From Betaproteobacteria bacterium (GTDB taxonomy: Bacteria > Pseudomonadota > Gammaproteobacteria > Burkholderiales > Burkholderiaceae_D), in contig JABDED010000001.1 of assembly GCA_013287275.1 (NCBI GenBank), forward strand, positions 231,511 to 295,510: a stretch of DNA of 64,000 nt, in the 5' to 3' direction. A model generated the notes under the pieces. It searched no databases. It was not told the DNA's origin and worked only from the letters and a program-made list of their open reading frames with translations. Positions 26,430 through 34,945 of this stretch are shown here, in pieces. Within the stretch, counting starts at the first letter, position 1. Each line of letters begins with the position of its first letter. The position numbers and the translations under genes are program-made.

Positions 26430-29400
26430 CTAGCGCTGCATAGACTCCCACACCTTTTGCAAGCGCTTCACCGACACCGGCATGGGCGTGCGCAGTTCCT
26501 GCGCGAACAGCGATACCCTTAGCTCCTCCAGCAGCCAGCGGAATTCGACCAGCTTGGGGTCGGTATTTTGTTCGCCCTTTTTCGGCATGCGCTGGAAAGC
26601 CTGCGCTACCGACAGCCATTCGGCCATCAATTTGGCGTCGCGCGCCGGATCAGCCCGAAGCTTGTCCATGCGTACCGTCATTGCTTTCAGGTAGCGCGGG
26701 AAGTGCGACAATTGCGTGAAATCATTTTCCGCGATAAAGCGCTTGGTCACCAGCGCCTGCAATTGGCTTTGCATATCTGCTGCAGCCTGGGCATGCGCCT
26801 TCAATCCCTGCAGTTTTTTCGGCAAGCCATGATATTCGGCCAGGACCTGCGCCGCCAGCCTGGCGATTTCATTGGCCAGCAGGTTCAGGCGAGACTTGCC
26901 CTCTTCCCTGCGGGTATTGAACTCGCCCGAATTTTTCGGCAAAGGTTCTTGCAGGCAAGCCCTTTCCAGCGCTGCCTGGATGATCTGGTCGCGCAATTCT
27001 TCCTGGGAACCCAGCGCCATGAACTGCATGCCCATCTGCTGCAGGCCGGGGATATTTTTTTCCAGGAACTTCACCTGCTCTTTCAATTGCAACGCGAACA
27101 GGCGGCGCAAACCTATCCTGTGCACGCGCGCGGCCTCATCGGGGTCGTCAAACACTTCAATCTGGCAATGCGTGGCCCTGTCCACCAGCGCCGGATAACC
27201 GATCAGGGTCTGTCTACCTTGCTGGATTTCCAGCAATTCCGGCAAGCTGTCGAAGGTCCAGCCAGTCAACTGCTGTTGCTGGACCGACTGCGGGACCTTC
27301 TGCTGGGCGCTAGCCTTGCCTGCAGCCGGTGCAGACATGGTCGCAGTCTTGCCCGGTTCCGGCAGTGCCTTGCCGGCGCCGGAATCCAGCAAGCTGAGCT
27401 TTTCAGCCGAGGCGATCCGCTGGAAGCTCTCGCGCGCCTGGCCGCCAAATTCTGCCCGTAAAGCCGCCAGGTTACGGCCCATTTCCAATTGCCGGCCGTG
27501 CTCGTCGACAATCTTGAAGTTCATCGAGTGATGCGCCTGCAGGGTCTCGGACTTGAAGTCCGTGGTCTTGGCCAGCAGGCCGGTTTGCTCGCGGATGTCG
27601 GCGATCAGCACATCGAGGAAATTGCCTGTGCCAAACTCATTGCGCTCGCAAAAACCGGCCGCATAGTCTGGCAGAGGCACGCAATGCCGGCGTATCTTTT
27701 GCGGCAAGGACTTCAGCAGCAGGTGCACCTTTTCCTTCAGCATGCCCGGCACCAGCCACTCGCAGCGGTCGGCCACCAGCTGGTTCAGCGAAAACAGCGG
27801 CACCGTCAGCGTCACGCCGTCGCGCGCGCTGCCGGGCTCAAAATGGTAGCTCAACATCAGCGGCACGCCGGAAACCTGCATACTCTTGGGGAAAAGGTCG
27901 GTGGTAATGCCGGCCGCCTCATGCCGCATCAGCTCTTCGCGGTTCAGGTACAGCAATTTGGGATTCTCTACCGTGGCCTGCTTGTGCCATTGCTCAAACT
28001 GCACCGCGTTGTAAACGTCCGCGGGAATCAGCTTGTCATAGAAGGCGGCAATCAGTTCCTCGTCCACCAGCACGTCTACCCGGCGCGACTTGTGCTCCAG
28101 GTTTTCTATCTCGCGCACCAGCTTCTGGTTGAATGCAAAGAAAGGCGCGCGGGTATCCAGTTCGCCGGCGACCAGCGCGTCGCGGATGAAAATTTCGCGC
28201 GCCTCGGCCGGATGCGTCAAGCCGTACTGGATGCGCCGCTGGCTGTATACCACCAGCCCGTACAAGGTGGCGCGTTCAAATGCGGAAACCTGGCCGGCAC
28301 GCTTTTCCCAGCGCGGTTCGCCATAAGACTTTTTAAGCAAGTGGCCGCCGACGCGCTCCAGCCACTCCGGCTGTATCTGCGCGATACAGCGCCCATATAG
28401 CCGGGTGGTATCCACCAGTTCGGCCGCCATGACCCAGCGCCCGGCCTTTTTGGCCAGCGTAGAACCCGGCCAGATGAAGAATTTGATACCGCGCGCGCCC
28501 AGGTAGTGCGCTTCTTCGTCGGATTTGTAGCCTATATTGCCGAGCAGGCCAGTCAGCAGCGCCGTGTGCAGCTGCTCATAGGTTGCCGGCAATTCGTTCA
28601 GGCGCCAACCCTGCTCACGGACTATCGTCAGCAACTGGCTATGCACGTCGCGCCATTCGCGCAAGCGCATTTGCGACAGGAAGTTGGCGCGGCAATTGTC
28701 CGCCAACTGGCGGTTGGTTTTTTTATGCTCGATCGCGTCTTCGAACCATTTCCAGATTTTCAGGTAGCTCTGGAATTCCGATTTCTCGTCGGCAAACTTC
28801 TTGTGGGCCAGGTCGGCCGCCGCCTGCGCCTCCATAGGGCGGTCGCGCGGATCCTGCACCGACAATGCCGATGCTATGACCAGCATCTCGCTCAGGCACT
28901 GGCTTTCTTTGCCGGCGAGTATCATGCGGGCCACCCGGGGGTCCAACGGCAGCTTGCCTAGCTGGCGGCCCAGCTGAGTCAGGCGGTTGGCATCGTCGAC
29001 CGCTCCCAGCTCCTGCAACAGCTGGTAGCCGTCGGCGATCGCGCGGCCCAGCGGCGGCTCGATAAACGGGAAACTCTCTACGTCGGTCAGGTGCAGCGTC
29101 TTCATGCGCAGGATGACCGAAGCCAGCGAGGAGCGCAGTATCTCCGGTTCCGTGAATTGCGGCCTTTGCAGAAAGTCCTGTTCAGCGTACAGGCGTATGC
29201 AGACGCCTGCCGCGACGCGGCCGCAACGGCCGGCGCGCTGGTTGGCGGCGGATTGCGCCACCGCCTCTATCTGCAATTGCTCTACCTTGTTGCGATAGCT
29301 ATAGCGCTTTACCCTCGCCAGGCCGGCATCGACCACATAACGGATGCCGGGCACCGTCAGCGAGGTTTCCGCCACATTGGTCGCCAGCACGATGCGGCGC

Positions 29401-30464
29401 GCATTGGAAACTTTAAAGACACGCTCCTGCTCCTGCGCCGACAAGCGGGCAAACAGCGGCAGTATCTCCACATGCGCAGGATGGTGCTTGCGCAAGGCTT
29501 CCGCGGTATCGCGGATCTCGCGCTCCCCGGGCAGGAATACCAGCACGTCGCCGGAACCGATGCGGCACAGTTCATCGACAGCATCGGTAATGGCCGTCAT
29601 CAGGTCGCGCTCTTTGTCTTTCTCGGTATCCTGTATCGGCCGGTAACGAACCTCCACCGGGTATAGCCGGCCCGAGACCTCGATCACCGGGGCCGGCTTG
29701 ATGACCGGGCCGTCGGCGGTTTCGAGCGTCTCGCCGAAGTGATTGGCAAACCTCTGTGCGTCTATCGTCGCCGACGTGATGATCAGCTTCAGGTCGCGCC
29801 GTTTCGGCAGCATCTGTTTCAGGTAGCCGAGCAGGAAGTCGATATTCAGGCTGCGTTCGTGCGCCTCGTCGATGATGATGGTGTCGTATTGCTTCAACAG
29901 CGGATCGGTCTGCGTCTCCGCCAGCAGGATGCCGTCGGTCATCAGCTTGACCGACGCGCCCTTGCTGAGCGTATCGGTAAAACGTACCTTGAAGCCGACG
30001 TTTTCACCCAGCGGCGAATTCAATTCCTGCGCGATCCGCTTTGCGGTGGACGAAGCGGCTATCCGGCGCGGCTGGGTATGGCCGATCAGGCCCTTTTGCC
30101 CCCGCCCCAGTTCCAGGCAGATCTTGGGCAATTGCGTGGTCTTGCCGGAGCCGGTTTCGCCACAGACGATGATGACCTGGTTTTTTTGCAGCGCTTCGGC
30201 AATCTCGGCGCGTCTGCCGGATACCGGCAACTCTTCCGGGAAACTGATCGGCGGCAAGGGATTGCGCAGCGGTGCCGTTGCCGCTACTGCTGCTTCCGGC
30301 CGGGAGTTTTTCGTGGTATCGGGCCTGGGCTGTTGTTGCGCTTTCCTGGCCGGCTTTTCGGCGGTTTCCGTCTTGGCCTGGGATTGTCGTAGCGAGTCGC
30401 GCAACTGGCGCAAATCGGTTACCGCTTTTGGGGATGTTTTTTTCGTTTGATTAGTATTCGACAT
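26430..30464 (-). CDS. hrpA: ATP-dependent RNA helicase HrpA
   Basis: A 1344-residue DEAH-box helicase, the usual HrpA length. HrpA acts in mRNA processing and in clearing collided ribosomes in E. coli. Walker A is 'CGETGSGKTTQLPKICLELG' (about 101-120), DEAH is in 'IIDEAHERSLNIDFLLGYL', and motifs SAT, 'NVAETSLTVPGIRYVVD' and 'QRAGRCGRVAAG' follow. The ratchet and OB parts and the large C-terminal DUF3418 region are present. A basic, low-complexity N-terminus of about 70 residues precedes the core. Start ATG 30464 (MSNTNQTKK) is inferred over an upstream in-frame start at 30521. Confidence 0.95.
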   Translation of the reverse strand: MSNTNQTKKTSPKAVTDLRQLRDSLRQSQAKTETAEKPARKAQQQPRPDTTKNSRPEAAVAATAPLRNPLPPISFPEELPVSGRRAEIAEALQKNQVIIVCGETGSGKTTQLPKICLELGRGQKGLIGHTQPRRIAASSTAKRIAQELNSPLGENVGFKVRFTDTLSKGASVKLMTDGILLAETQTDPLLKQYDTIIIDEAHERSLNIDFLLGYLKQMLPKRRDLKLIITSATIDAQRFANHFGETLETADGPVIKPAPVIEVSGRLYPVEVRYRPIQDTEKDKERDLMTAITDAVDELCRIGSGDVLVFLPGEREIRDTAEALRKHHPAHVEILPLFARLSAQEQERVFKVSNARRIVLATNVAETSLTVPGIRYVVDAGLARVKRYSYRNKVEQLQIEAVAQSAANQRAGRCGRVAAGVCIRLYAEQDFLQRPQFTEPEILRSSLASVILRMKTLHLTDVESFPFIEPPLGRAIADGYQLLQELGAVDDANRLTQLGRQLGKLPLDPRVARMILAGKESQCLSEMLVIASALSVQDPRDRPMEAQAAADLAHKKFADEKSEFQSYLKIWKWFEDAIEHKKTNRQLADNCRANFLSQMRLREWRDVHSQLLTIVREQGWRLNELPATYEQLHTALLTGLLGNIGYKSDEEAHYLGARGIKFFIWPGSTLAKKAGRWVMAAELVDTTRLYGRCIAQIQPEWLERVGGHLLKKSYGEPRWEKRAGQVSAFERATLYGLVVYSQRRIQYGLTHPAEAREIFIRDALVAGELDTRAPFFAFNQKLVREIENLEHKSRRVDVLVDEELIAAFYDKLIPADVYNAVQFEQWHKQATVENPKLLYLNREELMRHEAAGITTDLFPKSMQVSGVPLMLSYHFEPGSARDGVTLTVPLFSLNQLVADRCEWLVPGMLKEKVHLLLKSLPQKIRRHCVPLPDYAAGFCERNEFGTGNFLDVLIADIREQTGLLAKTTDFKSETLQAHHSMNFKIVDEHGRQLEMGRNLAALRAEFGGQARESFQRIASAEKLSLLDSGAGKALPEPGKTATMSAPAAGKASAQQKVPQSVQQQQLTGWTFDSLPELLEIQQGRQTLIGYPALVDRATHCQIEVFDDPDEAARVHRIGLRRLFALQLKEQVKFLEKNIPGLQQMGMQFMALGSQEELRDQIIQAALERACLQEPLPKNSGEFNTRREEGKSRLNLLANEIARLAAQVLAEYHGLPKKLQGLKAHAQAAADMQSQLQALVTKRFIAENDFTQLSHFPRYLKAMTVRMDKLRADPARDAKLMAEWLSVAQAFQRMPKKGEQNTDPKLVEFRWLLEELRVSLFAQELRTPMPVSVKRLQKVWESMQR

Positions 30465-30717
30465 AGCGCTGCGGATTATCCCAGATTTTTCGCCCGGACA
30501 CCCTATTCCTGTCTTCGCCATCTCATTTGCGTGTCAATTTGCTACAGTTTTGGCGCCGGCCTGGTTTTCGATTCTGCCCGCGTAGAACGCAAGCACCTGC
30601 GTTTAAGCGGCGATGCGTGACGGTTAAGCGACGAATCAGGAATTTCTTTCATCTATTTATGTGCCGCACAGGCCACGAGTACCGATGAAATGCGGCATCT
30701 CAGATTATAATGCCCGC

Positions 30718-32028
30718 ATGGAAAATCCCGTTCAATTCGTACAGTGGCTGCGCTCGGTCGCGCCTTACATCCACGCCTTTCGCGGCAAGACATTTGTGGT
30801 CGCCTTTCCCGGCGAACTGGTCATGGCCGGCGCGCTGCCGGTGCTGGCGCAGGATCTGTCCCTGCTGCATGCGCTGGGCATCAAGATCGTCGTCGTCCAC
30901 GGCTCGCGACCGCAGGTGGCAGAACAGCTGGCGCTCAGGAATGTCGAGGGGCGCTTCCATAACGGGATAAGGATCACCGATACCGCCGCGCTGGAATGTT
31001 CCAAGGAGGCCGCGGGCGAACTGCGGCTGGACATTGAGGCCGCATTCAGCCAGGGCTTGCCGAATACGCCGATGGCGCACGCGGCGGTGCGCATCATCTC
31101 CGGCAACTTCGTTACCGCCAAGCCGATAGGGATAGTCGACGGCGTGGATTTCCAGCTGACGGGGATCGCGCGCAAGGTCGCGTATGACGTCATGCACCGC
31201 ATCCTGGATGCTGGCAGCCCGGTATTGTTGTCGCCGCTGGGATTTTCGCCGACCGGCGAAGCATTCAACCTGACCATGGAAGACGTCGCCGTCGCGGCCG
31301 CCACTGCCTTGCGCGCCGACAAGCTGATTTTCATCAGCGAGACGCCGATGATGATGGACAGGGACAACGATGAGCTGCGCGAACTGTCTTCCACGCAGGC
31401 AGACCTGGAGTTGAAGGCGGCGTATTTGCCGGCGGATTCCGCCTTTTACCTGGAACATGCGATCAAGGCTTCGCGCGGCGGCGTGCCCCGCGTGCATATC
31501 GTGCCCTATCAGCTGGACGGTTCTGCTTTGCTGGAGTTGTTTACGCATGACGGCGTGGGCACCATGATCAGCCACGAAAACCTGGAAAGCCTGCGCGAAG
31601 CGACGATTGAAGACGTCGGCGGCATCATCAAACTGATAGAGCCGCTGGAAGCCGATGGTACCCTGGTCAAGCGCGGCCGCGAACTGATAGAACGGGAAAT
31701 CAATTACTTCTCCGTGATTGAGCATGACGGGGTTATTTTCGGCTGTGCCGCGCTTTATCCTTTCCCTATAGAAAAGATGGCCGAAATGGCCTGCCTGACG
31801 GTGAACCCGGACGTGCAAAGCCAGGGCGACGGTGAACGTATCCTGAAACATATGGAAAAACGGGCAAGGCGGGCCGGCTTCCATTCTATGTTTGTGCTGA
31901 CTACACGCACTGCGCACTGGTTTCTGAAGCGCGGCTTCGTCAGTGCGACGGTAGACGACCTGCCTAAGGACCGCCAAAAGATGTATAACTGGCAGCGCAA
32001 GTCCCTGGTCCTGATAAAACAGCTATAA
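30718..32028 (+). CDS. argA: N-acetylglutamate synthase ArgA
   Basis: ArgA makes N-acetylglutamate from glutamate and acetyl-CoA, the first step of arginine synthesis. The 436-residue product has an amino-acid-kinase-like domain (1-285, '[17 protein letters not shown]', which binds arginine for feedback inhibition). A GNAT domain follows (about 290-430, '[20 protein letters not shown]'). Start ATG 30718 ([20 protein letters not shown]) matches ArgA N-termini. It is divergent from hrpA and followed by yggX after about 50 bases. Confidence 0.95.
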   Translation: MENPVQFVQWLRSVAPYIHAFRGKTFVVAFPGELVMAGALPVLAQDLSLLHALGIKIVVVHGSRPQVAEQLALRNVEGRFHNGIRITDTAALECSKEAAGELRLDIEAAFSQGLPNTPMAHAAVRIISGNFVTAKPIGIVDGVDFQLTGIARKVAYDVMHRILDAGSPVLLSPLGFSPTGEAFNLTMEDVAVAAATALRADKLIFISETPMMMDRDNDELRELSSTQADLELKAAYLPADSAFYLEHAIKASRGGVPRVHIVPYQLDGSALLELFTHDGVGTMISHENLESLREATIEDVGGIIKLIEPLEADGTLVKRGRELIEREINYFSVIEHDGVIFGCAALYPFPIEKMAEMACLTVNPDVQSQGDGERILKHMEKRARRAGFHSMFVLTTRTAHWFLKRGFVSATVDDLPKDRQKMYNWQRKSLVLIKQL

Positions 32029-32081
32029 TCGCCGCCGCAGTTACAGAAAAGCTTGATGAGATAGACTTAGGAGTTGGTAAA

Positions 32082-32354
32082 ATGGCACGCATGATACATT
32101 GCATTAAACTGGACAAAGAAGCTGAAGGCCTGGACTTCCCGCCTTATCCCGGCGAACTGGGCAAAAGGATATACGAAAGCGTATCCAAGGAAGCCTGGGC
32201 AGCCTGGCTCAAACACCAGACCATGCTGGTCAACGAAAACCGCCTGAACCTGGCGGATACCCGTGCCCGCAAATACCTGGCCACACAGATGGAAAAGCAT
32301 TTCTTTGGCGACGGCGCCGACGCTGCGTCGGGTTATGTACCGCCGACAGAATAA
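32082..32354 (+). CDS. yggX: Fe(2+)-trafficking / oxidative damage protection protein YggX
   Basis: A 90-residue cytosolic protein beginning [20 protein letters not shown], the YggX signature with its conserved Cys. YggX protects Fe-S proteins from superoxide and is linked to MutY in many genomes. '[19 protein letters not shown]' and 'MEKHFFG' also match. AGGAG lies before the ATG. It sits close behind argA and ends at a strong terminator. Confidence 0.96.
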   Translation: MARMIHCIKLDKEAEGLDFPPYPGELGKRIYESVSKEAWAAWLKHQTMLVNENRLNLADTRARKYLATQMEKHFFGDGADAASGYVPPTE

Positions 32355-32374
32355 GCAAAGCAGCCAGATACAAT

Positions 32375-32408
32375 AAAAAGCCCGCTGACAGCATTCAGCG
32401 GGCTTTTT
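32375..32408 (+). terminator. Intrinsic terminator after yggX
   Basis: Stem AAAAAGCCCGCTGA / TCAGCGGGCTTTTT with a 6-base loop, flanked by A and T runs so it can work in both directions between yggX and the convergent rpiA. Confidence 0.92.
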
Positions 32409-32465
32409 GTTGGGGCAGGTCTTCCGATTCACCCGACAAAGCTTGTCCGGGCGATTTCCTGGCGG

Positions 32466-33137
32466 TTAAAAGGCCAGGGTTTTCACACCTTCCGGCGTAC
32501 CCAGCAGGCATACGTCGGCGCCCTGCCTGGCGAACAGGCCGACCGTCACTACGCCGACGATATTATTGATAGCCGCTTCCATTGCCGCCGGATCTGCGAT
32601 CTGCAGGCCATGGACATCGATGATCACATTGCCATTATCCGTCAGCAAGGCCTGGCCATCTTTCAGGCGCAGGCGCGGCTCTCCGCCCAACTCGGCCAAC
32701 TTACGCGCCACGACGGCGCTGGCCATGGGGATGACCTCTACCGGCAACGGGAATTTGCCCAGCAGGTCCACCAGCTTGGAGCCGTCGGCGATACAAATGA
32801 ATTTTGCGGCAACCGAAGCCACAATTTTTTCGCGGGTCAAGGCAGCGCCGCCGCCCTTGATCATCGCCCCTTGCGGGGTAATTTCATCGGCGCCGTCGAT
32901 ATACACCGGCATGGAAGTAACCTGGTTCAGGTCCAGCACCTGAATACCGTGCGACCTGAGGCGGGCCGCGGTCGCTTCGGACGAAGCCACTGCGCCTTTG
33001 ATCCTGTCCTTCATCTTGGCCAGTTCGTCGATGAAAAAATTGGCAGTAGAGCCAGTGCCAACGCCGATAATTTCATTTTCTACAACATATTGCATCGCTG
33101 CGCGCGCGACTTCCTGCTTGAGCTCGTCCTGGGTCAT
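32466..33137 (-). CDS. rpiA: Ribose-5-phosphate isomerase A
   Basis: RpiA interconverts ribose 5-phosphate and ribulose 5-phosphate in the pentose phosphate pathway. The 223-residue product has the phosphate loop '[15 protein letters not shown]', the catalytic-site '[20 protein letters not shown]' and 'LTREKI'. ATG 33137 ([20 protein letters not shown]) is the family start; a longer open frame to 33233 has no homology. Confidence 0.96.
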   Translation of the reverse strand: MTQDELKQEVARAAMQYVVENEIIGVGTGSTANFFIDELAKMKDRIKGAVASSEATAARLRSHGIQVLDLNQVTSMPVYIDGADEITPQGAMIKGGGAALTREKIVASVAAKFICIADGSKLVDLLGKFPLPVEVIPMASAVVARKLAELGGEPRLRLKDGQALLTDNGNVIIDVHGLQIADPAAMEAAINNIVGVVTVGLFARQGADVCLLGTPEGVKTLAF

Positions 33138-33368
33138 GATGATTTGAGATATGGGGTGGGAATATGGAATGCCGGTATTGTAATGGATAGCCGCGCAATC
33201 AAAAAACCTTGTCGCCGCAAAGTGGCTAAACATGCAGGAAAGTCATCTTCATGATTGATTTTTTGTTAATCTGTATTAACATATAGAAAAGTATTTTGCT
33301 GTGGCTATCGATGGCTGTGCCTGCTTTGTAAAAAACAATGCCGGGTCTCTACAAAGTGTCTTCACACT

Positions 33369-34724
33369 ATGGTCAATCAATTCGACGAACTCAGCTCCCC
33401 TCCGGCGGCAAGCGGGCGCCCGGCGCCCTTGCCTGCGGCCACTAGCGGAATCGCAACGTCGACCACCAACCGGCTGCAGTATCTGATAGACAACACTCCG
33501 GCGATCATCTACACCAGCGTCCCGACCGGGGACTTCAAAATGACCTTTGTCAGCAGTAATGCCTACAAAGTATTGGGTTACCACCCGGAAGAAATGGTGG
33601 CGGATCCCAATTTCTGGTTCAACCATATCCATCCTGACGATGTTCCCCGGATTTTTTCCAGCCTGGCGATGTTATTTACCGAGGGCGAGCGTACCTATGA
33701 ATACCGCTTCCTGAGCCAATCGGGGAATTACGTCTGGATGCACGACATGTTGCATCTGATGCGCGATCAGGATGGCAACCCGCTCGAAGTGGTCGGTTCG
33801 CTGACTGACATCACCAACCGCAAGGAAATGGAAGACGCCTTGCAAAAGAAAGGTGAAGAACAGCAACTGCTGATCGGGAAATTGCAGGAAGCCCATGAAC
33901 AGCTTCTGCAAGCTGAAAAAATGGCCTCAGTCGGTCAACTGGCTGCGGGCATCGCCCACGAGATCAACAATCCCGTCGGTTTTGTGAACTCCAATATGGG
34001 GTCCTTGCAAAACTACATAAAAACCCTGTTTCAACTAATAGACCAGTACGAGGAATTATTTAAACAGTTCCCGCCCACGCCCGAAATGACCGCACGAATT
34101 GCCGCATTGAAGCAGCAAGCCGACCTTGAGTTCCTGAAGGAAGATGTCGCGGACCTAGTGAGGGAATCCCTGGACGGCTTAAAGCGCGTCAAGGATATCG
34201 TGCAGTCGCTGAAAGATTTTTCCCACGTCGGCGAAACCGACTGGCAGGAGGCCGACATCCACCAGGGGCTGGAAAGCACCCTGAACATCGTGATCAACGA
34301 AATCAAGTACAAGGCAAATATCGTCAAGGACTACGGCGCGCTGCCCACCGTCAAATGCATCATTTCGCAACTGAACCAAGTCTTCATGAACCTGCTGATG
34401 AATGCCTCGCATGCCATCAAAGACGCGGGAATCATCGGGATAGCTACCGGGACAAGCCGCGATGGCGCCGGCGCAGACTGGGTGTGGATCAAGATTAGCG
34501 ATACCGGGTGCGGTATTCCGGCCGAAAACCTGAATCGCATCTTTGAACCTTTTTTTACGACCAAGCCTATAGGCAGTGGCACCGGACTGGGATTGTCGCT
34601 GTCTTATGGCATAGTCAAAAAACATGGGGGCCGCATAGAGGTCGGCAGTGAAGTGGGAAAAGGCAGCACGTTCACCGTGCATTTGCCGGTGCGCCAGGAC
34701 GGCAGTAATGCCAGCCGGGCATAG
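33369..34724 (+). CDS. PAS-domain sensor histidine kinase (first of two in the cluster)
   Basis: A 451-residue soluble kinase with no membrane segments. A PAS/PAC domain (about 36-155, 'VSSNAYKVLGYHPEEMVADP') is followed by a short coiled coil. The HisKA H-box is 'SVGQLAAGIAHEINNPVGF' (phospho-His H197). An inserted helical segment ('FLKEDVADLVRESLDGLKRV') comes next, then HATPase motifs: N-box 'NLLMNASHAI', G1 'DTGCGIP' and 'TGLGLSLSYGIV'. The second kinase at 38803 has the same H-box and insert, so the two are paralogues. No receiver is fused; partners are probably the receivers encoded downstream. Confidence 0.92.
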   Translation: MVNQFDELSSPPAASGRPAPLPAATSGIATSTTNRLQYLIDNTPAIIYTSVPTGDFKMTFVSSNAYKVLGYHPEEMVADPNFWFNHIHPDDVPRIFSSLAMLFTEGERTYEYRFLSQSGNYVWMHDMLHLMRDQDGNPLEVVGSLTDITNRKEMEDALQKKGEEQQLLIGKLQEAHEQLLQAEKMASVGQLAAGIAHEINNPVGFVNSNMGSLQNYIKTLFQLIDQYEELFKQFPPTPEMTARIAALKQQADLEFLKEDVADLVRESLDGLKRVKDIVQSLKDFSHVGETDWQEADIHQGLESTLNIVINEIKYKANIVKDYGALPTVKCIISQLNQVFMNLLMNASHAIKDAGIIGIATGTSRDGAGADWVWIKISDTGCGIPAENLNRIFEPFFTTKPIGSGTGLGLSLSYGIVKKHGGRIEVGSEVGKGSTFTVHLPVRQDGSNASRA

Positions 34725-34760
34725 GCTCCGTTCTCCGTTTCTGCACATTCATTTCACGAA

Positions 34761-34787
34761 GAATGACGGGAATGACGGGAATGACGG
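34761..34787. repeat. Three tandem copies of a 9-bp unit
   Basis: GAATGACGG is repeated three times without a gap, in the 221-base spacer between the first kinase and the globin-GGDEF-EAL gene. Otherwise this spacer contains nothing recognised and probably holds a promoter for the six downstream genes. Confidence 0.6.
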
Positions 34788-34945
34788 CGAATACTGCATC
34801 AACAATATTCGCAAGGAAGTAAGCACTTTGGGGGTATCCCTTTTCAGTATCGCCTCGGCTATGCAGTTTATTTGCAGCAGATTTAAGGAACAGTCATTAG
34901 CAAGCAGGAAATCTCAATAATTTACCGAGACAGAGACGCCTTCCT